Assembly: GCA_007126675.1 (NCBI GenBank)
Contig: SLAU01000329.1
Coordinates: forward strand, 1 to 5,753
From: Balneolaceae bacterium
Lineage (GTDB): Bacteria > Bacteroidota > Rhodothermia > Balneolales > Balneolaceae
Direction of reading: 5' to 3'
DNA length: 5,753 bases
Of this stretch, positions 1 to 4,015 are shown piece by piece. Both the position numbers and the translations under genes were made by a program. Position 1 is the stretch's first letter. The number at the start of each line of letters is the position of its first letter. The notes under the pieces were generated by a model, which worked only from the letters and a program-made list of their open reading frames with translations, searched no databases and was not told the DNA's origin.

Positions 1-1082
1 ACGGTGCTGCCTGCTAAATCAACACCTTTAATTTCAGGAATTGGGTCTGGCAATAAGCCTTGCTGAATTGCTGTTGCAATTGAGAGTTCCTCTTCCAATC
101 GCTCCTTTTCAATTCTTTCTTCCAGTAAATAAGTTTTTTGTATGGATGTGGCAGCAAGATTTGCCAGTGATTTTAAGAAGTTAAAATCAGACTCGGTTAG
201 AGGCTTGTTATTTGCACGATTACCGACACCAATAACCGCGACTTTTTCTTGTTGTATAGTAATTTCAACAAGTGCACAAATTTCATTTTTTTTCAAAAAA
301 GGAATCTGCTCTTGAAGTTCCTGATCTGCCATGGTTACATCATCAGCAGCTTCAAATACTGATTTGATATTCGATGTTGTAAACTTACTGGTAAGATTGC
401 TTTCGGCAAGTAGTTCAAGTTCCTTGTCACTTTTGTAAATCAGGAAAAAGGTGCGTATAAACAACTGGCCAAGAAGTGCGAATTTAAAAATCCTTGAAAT
501 CTTCTCGCGGTCAACCAACAGGTTAAATTCTTTTGAGAGGTCAAACAGCGTATTCAATTCGTGGATACGCTGATCCAAATTGCGATTTGTTTGTTTTAAC
601 TCATCAAACATTTGTGAGTTTGCAATCGCAACAGATGAGATTATCGATAAACCTTCAATAAATTGAAGTTCATTTTCATTCAGTGGCTCTTTCGTTGCTT
701 TTTGGCCTAAAACAAGAAAACCGATGTGCCGGTTACTGGTTCTTAGGTTAAACAAAGTAGCATGTTCAAGGTTCAGCCCGCCAATATTATCAGAGGTGAA
801 ATAAGGTTCTTGAAGATTAGCATCTCCAATTTCTAAATGTATCTCCTTTTGTTCACTGAATGGAAACTTTCCTTTTATTTTTACTGCTTTGTAGCGATTG
901 CTTTCCGTTTGTTTTAACAAAATTGCAGCTTTTGTTATCAGCAGCTTACCCATGCTGATTAGCAGTAAATTGTCCAGAATAAAGTCAGAACTCTTAGACT
1001 CGATAAGCATCCGGCTCGTTTCAAGAACTGTTGTCAATTCAAAACGAGAACGCTTTTCATCTGAGATATTCTGGTTCTGCAA
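1..1082 (-). CDS. GAF-GAF-SpoIIE (PP2C-type) serine phosphatase, RsbU-like, C-terminus cut by window edge
   Basis: This is the presumed protein phosphatase of the partner-switching module, which would dephosphorylate the neighbouring STAS protein. 360 codons are visible before the left edge. Residues about 15-157 and 175-318 look like two GAF sensor domains, joined by a helical, probably coiled-coil stretch (about 155-185). A second charged helix (about 315-335) leads into the start of the SpoIIE/PP2C domain, recognised by ELSIATAIQQGLLP (332-345) and the following P-x-x-x-G-V-D-L-A. The metal-binding aspartates of the catalytic core lie outside the window. I chose the TTG at 1080-1082 as start: it lies 4 nt after the kinase stop, has GGGGA 7 nt upstream, and is followed by the expected N-terminal helix. 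The first in-frame ATG (1008-1010, residue 25) would cut into that helix. The frame is open up to a stop at 1155-1157, so a GTG at 1146-1148 is possible but would overlap the kinase gene. The family call is firm; the GAF ligands are unknown. Confidence 0.9.
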   Translation of the reverse strand, partial: MQNQNISDEKRSRFELTTVLETSRMLIESKSSDFILDNLLLISMGKLLITKAAILLKQTESNRYKAVKIKGKFPFSEQKEIHLEIGDANLQEPYFTSDNIGGLNLEHATLFNLRTSNRHIGFLVLGQKATKEPLNENELQFIEGLSIISSVAIANSQMFDELKQTNRNLDQRIHELNTLFDLSKEFNLLVDREKISRIFKFALLGQLFIRTFFLIYKSDKELELLAESNLTSKFTTSNIKSVFEAADDVTMADQELQEQIPFLKKNEICALVEITIQQEKVAVIGVGNRANNKPLTESDFNFLKSLANLAATSIQKTYLLEERIEKERLEEELSIATAIQQGLLPDPIPEIKGVDLAGST

Positions 1083-1086
1083 AGTA

Positions 1087-1509
1087 CTATCCCCGGTTTT
1101 TGCACATTCTGATTTCGTTTTTTCCCTCTTTTCTGTAGTAATCCACACTGTCCATTAATGTATGAATAAGATAAAGCCCCATTCCTCCACGTTTTTTTTG
1201 CCGGGCATATTCCAAAACGTTTGGCTGTTTAAGTGCTCTCACTTTGAATGCTTTGCCGGTATCAGCAAGAGTAACACAAAGTTTTTCGGAGTTTATCTCT
1301 AACTCAATGTCAATTTTTTTGGTGCTGTCCTTTTCATAAGCATGTTTTATGATATTGGTTAAAGCTTCGTCTACGGCAAGTCGCACATCATGCATTTGTT
1401 CAGCAGAATATCCATGCTCTTTTCCGTGTTTTTCAACAAAGCTTCTTACCTCTGCAAGGCGCAGCGTTGTAGCCGGAATTGTCAGGTGATATGTAGTTAA
1501 ACTATCCAA
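1087..1509 (-). CDS. GHKL-type serine kinase / anti-sigma factor, RsbW/SpoIIAB-like
   Basis: 140 residues, the usual size for a stand-alone HATPase_c_2 protein. In characterised homologues this kinase binds and inhibits a target, classically a sigma factor, and phosphorylates a serine on the STAS antagonist to release itself from it. The ATP-binding Bergerat fold is visible: the N-box AVDEALTN (45-52) with E48 and N52, the G1 box DTG (83-85), and the G2 box GGMGLYLI (108-115). The start is a TTG at 1509-1507; the first internal ATG (residue 39) would remove part of the fold. There is no obvious Shine-Dalgarno. The gene begins 9 nt after the STAS stop and in the same frame, and ends 4 nt before the phosphatase, so one operon is almost certain. 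No sigma factor lies nearby, so the true target could be a sigma factor elsewhere or another protein. Cytoplasmic. Confidence 0.92.
   Translation of the reverse strand: MDSLTTYHLTIPATTLRLAEVRSFVEKHGKEHGYSAEQMHDVRLAVDEALTNIIKHAYEKDSTKKIDIELEINSEKLCVTLADTGKAFKVRALKQPNVLEYARQKKRGGMGLYLIHTLMDSVDYYRKEGKNEIRMCKNRG
1090..1094 (-). promoter_or_regulatory. Shine-Dalgarno-like GGGGA supporting a TTG start
   Basis: On the minus strand GGGGA sits 7 nt before the TTG at 1082-1080. It overlaps the last codons of the kinase gene, whose stop is at 1089-1087. Together with the 4-nt gap this suggests translational coupling of the phosphatase to the kinase. It is the clearest ribosome-binding-site candidate in the window, and it decides the TTG start over later ATGs. 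Confidence 0.5.
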
Positions 1510-1518
1510 AAAAAGAGA

Positions 1519-1875
1519 TTATCCGTTATTCTCAGAAAACTTAGAAACTGCATCTTTTTCATCTTCCAGGATATCATAAAGTGCCGGAAAACCTAACAAG
1601 TCAAACACATTATATACCTTATCATTCATATTGGTAAGCTTAATGTCTCCTCCCATACTTCTGACATCCTCGATATAAGCCATAAACACACCGAGCCCTG
1701 CACTTGCTATATATTCAAGATTTTCGCAGTTAACAATGATGTTGTTTTGATTTTTGTTGATGAGGTTTTTAAGCGCATCCTCGAGTTGGGAAGCTGTGTG
1801 TGCGTCGAGCTCGCCTTTTAAATCGAGGATATAAAATCCGGCGGTTATTCTTTGATTAACAGTGAAATTTTTCAT
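1519..1875 (-). CDS. STAS-domain anti-sigma factor antagonist, RsbV/SpoIIAA-like
   Basis: 118 residues, the typical length of a single-STAS antagonist. In this family the unphosphorylated protein sequesters the kinase/anti-sigma factor; phosphorylation of one conserved serine stops binding, and a PP2C phosphatase resets it. The fold pattern is clear: an N-terminal strand ending in LDLKGELDA (about 17-25), helix SQLEDALKNLI (29-39), strand NIIVNCENLEYI (45-56), then the phosphorylation loop ASAGLGV (57-63). S58 is in the position of the phosphoserine of SpoIIAA/RsbV, but the usual D-S-S-G reads A-S-A-G here. The C-terminal part (GGDIKLTNMNDKVYNVFDLLG, about 75-95) also matches the family. The start is the ATG at 1875-1873, the only ATG start of the three-gene operon, with no Shine-Dalgarno in front. 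It is the first gene, followed after 9 nt by the kinase. Confidence in the family is high; the downstream output is unknown. Confidence 0.93.
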   Translation of the reverse strand: MKNFTVNQRITAGFYILDLKGELDAHTASQLEDALKNLINKNQNNIIVNCENLEYIASAGLGVFMAYIEDVRSMGGDIKLTNMNDKVYNVFDLLGFPALYDILEDEKDAVSKFSENNG

Positions 1876-1912
1876 TGCATAATAGAATTAGGTAATTGAA
1901 ATGTGCCGGTTT

Positions 1913-1940
1913 AATATAGAATTCTACTGGTTTGCGGAAA
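1913..1940 (-). promoter_or_regulatory. Possible promoter of the STAS-kinase-phosphatase operon
   Basis: On the minus strand TTTCCG (1940-1935) and TATATT (1918-1913) are separated by 16 nt, about 40 nt before the STAS start. The match to a sigma70-type promoter is only partial, and in Bacteroidota the consensus differs (TTG near -33, TAnnTTTG near -7). Weak, position-based call. Confidence 0.2.
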
Positions 1941-1984
1941 AGGATTTTACGAGAAATGATCGATAAAGGTTTCAGCACGAAGAG

Positions 1985-2024
1985 CAAAAATAAATAAGGC
2001 ATCACGCCTGTCCGGCATGATGCC
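1985..2024 (-). terminator. Rho-independent-type terminator hairpin
   Basis: On the minus strand GGCATCA (2024-2018 read as its complement) pairs with TGATGCC over 7 bp. After one mismatch a further 3 bp (GCC/GGC) close a 5-nt loop. The hairpin spans 1998-2024 and is followed on the minus strand by a T-rich tract (TTATTTATTTTTG, 1997-1985). The orientation fits termination of minus-strand transcription arriving from the SPOR lipoprotein gene, whose stop is about 135 nt upstream, or from a short transcript starting in between. It also lies upstream of the STAS gene, so it could act as an attenuator for read-through. On the plus strand no T tract follows. Confidence 0.7.
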
Positions 2025-2063
2025 CTGACTATTCATCAAGAGAGACGCTACTTGAGCGCAAGG

Positions 2064-2093
2064 TAAATGTAGTGAAAATGCACTCCATAGCAA
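2064..2093 (-). promoter_or_regulatory. Possible Bacteroidota-type promoter upstream of the terminator hairpin
   Basis: On the minus strand TTG (2093-2091) is followed after 19 nt by TACATTTA (2071-2064), one base off the Bacteroidota -7 consensus TAnnTTTG. A transcript starting near 2058 would run about 70 nt to the T tract after the hairpin. Such matches occur by chance in AT-rich DNA, so this is weak support for a small RNA or a STAS-operon leader. Confidence 0.22.
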
Positions 2094-2158
2094 AACCCAA
2101 ATCTTCCGCAAAGACTTAATTACTAGTAATTTAGGTATAATAGTCTAGGTGTTTTACG

Positions 2159-2668
2159 CTATTCGTCTTCAGTTTTTGAGCTCTCGTAGGGTTTTGACTC
2201 GAGATCAGAAATCCATGAATCGGTATCATAATCTTCAGCCAAAACGGTTTTAAACCGCTCTGCCATCTCACGATTTTCAAACTGTCCTATGCGAACTCTG
2301 TACCAAATATCACCAGTTTCTTCACTGCGATATTCAACAACAAATGCCTTATCGTAACCACGATCTATCCATTTCTGTGCCTGGTTTTCAGCTTTTTCCT
2401 CAGACCTCCATGACTCTATTTGTACAACATATCTGCCGTCATCAGTAAATTCAAATCTTCTTTTTTCTTCTGCAGCAGCTATACTGTCTTTTCGGGCTTG
2501 TTCAATACTATCCTGTCGCATTCTTTCAAGCTCTTCCTGGATCATCGCTTCATGATCTTCCTGCTCTATTGGTTCCTGGGTAACAGGTTCCTCCTCAGCC
2601 TCACCACAAGCCTGAATAACAAACAGGCTAAGTAGTGCACATAATGTATAAATGATATATTTTTTCAT
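2159..2668 (-). CDS. SPOR-domain lipoprotein
   Basis: 169 residues. The N-terminus is a lipoprotein signal: KK, a hydrophobic stretch (about 4-20) and a lipobox-like IQA-C with the acylated cysteine at C21. The following residues GEAEEEP are strongly acidic, as in Bacteroidota lipoproteins carrying an export signal to the outer surface. Residues about 35-72 are very charged and probably helical, with a repeated DSI motif (53-55 and 61-63). Residues about 78-155 form a SPOR domain: strand GRYVVQIESW, a helix with A-x-x-x-A spacing, then IWYRVRIGQFENREMAERF. SPOR domains classically bind peptidoglycan lacking stem peptides, often at division sites, so an envelope or cell-wall role is inferred. 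The start ATG (2668-2666) gives a complete signal peptide; no Shine-Dalgarno is visible in the A-rich leader. It is transcribed divergently from the ABC ATPase gene across a 201-bp region. The specific function is unknown. Confidence 0.88.
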   Translation of the reverse strand: MKKYIIYTLCALLSLFVIQACGEAEEEPVTQEPIEQEDHEAMIQEELERMRQDSIEQARKDSIAAAEEKRRFEFTDDGRYVVQIESWRSEEKAENQAQKWIDRGYDKAFVVEYRSEETGDIWYRVRIGQFENREMAERFKTVLAEDYDTDSWISDLESKPYESSKTEDE

Positions 2669-2732
2669 GTGAAGTTTTTGTTTGTGATTGATAGAATTAA
2701 CGTATCCATCTGCTTCAATTTAAAAAAATATG

Positions 2733-2749
2733 ACTATACAATGTATAGT
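2733..2749. promoter_or_regulatory. Perfect 17-bp palindrome, candidate operator (ACTATACAATGTATAGT)
   Basis: Two 8-bp arms, ACTATACA and TGTATAGT, are exact inverted repeats around a single central base at 2741. The palindrome lies 65 bp before the lipoprotein start and about 120 bp before the ABC ATPase start, in the region from which both are transcribed outward. Its size and symmetry fit binding by a dimeric helix-turn-helix repressor. It does not resemble the classical Fur box (GATAATGATAATCATTATC). No regulator gene is in the window. A single further half-site-like TTTATAGT (2843-2850) lies just before the ABC gene. Confidence 0.5.
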
Positions 2750-2766
2750 TTCTTGTTAAACGTCAA
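2738..2766 (-). promoter_or_regulatory. Possible promoter of the SPOR lipoprotein gene, overlapping the palindrome
   Basis: On the minus strand TTGACG (2766-2761) starts with the TTG of a -33 element. After 18 nt from that TTG comes TACATTGT (2745-2738), a partial match to TAnnTTTG, inside the palindrome. If real, a protein bound to the palindrome would block this promoter. The match is imperfect and untested. Confidence 0.25.
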
Positions 2767-2869
2767 TAAAAGTCTGCTATTTAATCAAAAGAAAAAATTC
2801 CTTAGTTTATGTAGACTGAATTTAAATAACGATTGTTTGGTTTTTATAGTAAAATAAGGTTGTCGCAGA

Positions 2870-3910
2870 ATGCTTCTGATTGTAAATAACATACAAAAAG
2901 AGTTTGAAAAGGGAGTTCCTGTAGTAAATAAAGCCTCATTTACTGTAGGGTACGATGAGATTTTTGCTTTACTGGGACCAAGCGGGTGTGGTAAAACTAC
3001 AACTCTTCGATTGATATCCGGTTTTGAGAAGCCTGACCATGGAGCAGTTATTTTAAGTAACCGGGTGTTATCATCAAATGATACCCATGTTCCTCCCCAA
3101 GACAGGGGCATCGGGTTTGTATTTCAGGATTATGCACTTTTCCCGCACATGAGTGCACTTGATAATGTAGCATTTGGGCTGACTGATTTGCCCCGCCACA
3201 AACGTAAAGTTTTTGCTGAAGAAGTTTTATGCAGAACAGGAATGGGGGATTACAAACACAGAAGTCCTTCCGAACTTTCAGGAGGCCAGCAGCAGAGAGT
3301 AGCTCTTGCACGTGCTATTGCCCCTGAACCGGACCTTATTCTGCTGGATGAACCTTTTTCTAATCTGGACGCAATGCTCCGAACCACCACAAGAAAGGAA
3401 GTGCGTTCTATCATTAAAAAAGCGAAAATGAGTGCAATTCTTGTTACTCATGACCAGGAAGAGGCATTATCATTTGCAGACCGTGTTGCAGTGATGAACA
3501 ATGGAAGAATTGAGCAGATAGGCACTCCTGAGGAGGTTTATTACAGGCCTAAAACAAGATTTGTTGCTCAATTTCTTGGTAAAACAAATATATTTGAAGC
3601 AGATGTTGAAGGTGACGATTACGTGAACACGGAATTGGGCAAAATCAGGCTGAATTGTCGTGCCCGGGGGCATATAACCTGTTCCATTCGTCCCGAGCAT
3701 TTAACAATCGAAAAACCTAACGGAACAACGGATGAGGTAAGACTTGGAATCATTGCTGCAAGAGAATTTAAAGGCCACGATATTACCTACCATGTTGAGT
3801 TTGGGGCAGAGAGATATATTGTACACACCGATAACAGAGTGCTGTTTGAACCCAGCGACGAAGTAGTTGTAAAGCCCCTGGAACCGGCTGTAGTACTCGA
3901 AGATAAATAA
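2870..3910 (+). CDS. ABC transporter ATP-binding protein (Fe3+/sulfate/spermidine importer class, FbpC-like)
   Basis: 346 residues, the normal length for an importer ATPase with a C-terminal regulatory region. It would power uptake of a small solute or ion across the inner membrane together with a permease and a binding protein. All nucleotide-binding motifs are intact: Walker A GPSGCGKT (36-43), Q-loop Q86, signature LSGGQQQR (136-143), Walker B LILLDE (156-161), D-loop SNLD (164-167) and H-loop H194. The stretch PPQDRGIGFVFQDYALFPH (75-93) is typical of the CysA/PotA/FbpC class, closest by eye to ferric-iron FbpC. Residues about 240-345, with SIRPEHL (272-278), look like a TOBE-type domain. 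The ATG at 2870 is preceded by AAGG about 10 nt upstream, an acceptable ribosome site. No permease or binding-protein gene is adjacent; the next gene on this strand is an outer-membrane protein. Substrate assignment is tentative, the ATPase call firm. Confidence 0.93.
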   Translation: MLLIVNNIQKEFEKGVPVVNKASFTVGYDEIFALLGPSGCGKTTTLRLISGFEKPDHGAVILSNRVLSSNDTHVPPQDRGIGFVFQDYALFPHMSALDNVAFGLTDLPRHKRKVFAEEVLCRTGMGDYKHRSPSELSGGQQQRVALARAIAPEPDLILLDEPFSNLDAMLRTTTRKEVRSIIKKAKMSAILVTHDQEEALSFADRVAVMNNGRIEQIGTPEEVYYRPKTRFVAQFLGKTNIFEADVEGDDYVNTELGKIRLNCRARGHITCSIRPEHLTIEKPNGTTDEVRLGIIAAREFKGHDITYHVEFGAERYIVHTDNRVLFEPSDEVVVKPLEPAVVLEDK

Positions 3911-4015
3911 TTGGCTGTCACAATCAATCCGGCAGAACTCTTTCCTCCTTAATAATTGCAACGAATGTTATGAAACTTCGTAGAATATCAGGCGTTGATT
4001 AACAAAGACTGTTCT
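3911..4015. other. Spacer between the ABC ATPase and DUF5686 genes
   Basis: 105 bases with no gene. A weak hairpin is possible (ACGAA 3961-3965 with TTCGT 3977-3981) but it has no T tract and is not a convincing terminator. TTGCAA (3956-3961) and TAGAAT (3981-3986) are 19 nt apart, at most a poor promoter. Whether the two genes are co-transcribed cannot be told. Confidence 0.4.

Larger units (their letters stand above)
1876..2158. other. Intergenic region between STAS operon and SPOR lipoprotein gene
   Basis: 283 bases with no convincing coding frame. It holds the terminator hairpin (1998-2024), a promoter-like pair on the minus strand (2064-2093) and an AT-rich structured stretch just after the lipoprotein stop. 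That stretch contains a perfect 14-bp palindrome AATTACTAGTAATT (2118-2131), enclosed by AGACT (2112-2116) and AGTCT (2142-2146), so RNA from either strand could fold there. Its length is generous for a compact genome of this kind. I see no tRNA. Confidence 0.6.

Noticed and set aside
590..915. Similar stretches around tttgttttaac (near 590-600 and 907-917) as a repeat
   Set aside because: Both lie inside the phosphatase coding frame and encode similar short K-Q-T segments by chance; similarity does not extend.
1008..1010. ATG as the start of the SpoIIE-type phosphatase
   Set aside because: It would remove 24 residues of the N-terminal helix leading into the first GAF domain and leave a 76-nt gap after the kinase; TTG at 1082 has a ribosome-binding site and operon-like spacing.
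898..1158. Open frame of 86 codons on the plus strand
   Set aside because: It overlaps the phosphatase and the end of the kinase, both firmly supported on the minus strand.
2136..2141. Perfect TATAAT on the plus strand as a promoter antisense to the lipoprotein gene
   Set aside because: No -35-like sequence at the expected distance (about 2113-2118 reads gactta) and the region is AT-rich, so a chance match is likely.
2669..2857. Plus-strand open frame of 62 codons in the divergent intergenic region
   Set aside because: The translation is AT-rich noise (F, K, N, L) with no motif and spans the palindrome; intergenic DNA of this composition gives such frames by chance.
3961..3981. Hairpin ACGAA/TTCGT after the ABC ATPase as a terminator
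   Set aside because: Only 5 bp with an 11-nt loop and no following T tract.
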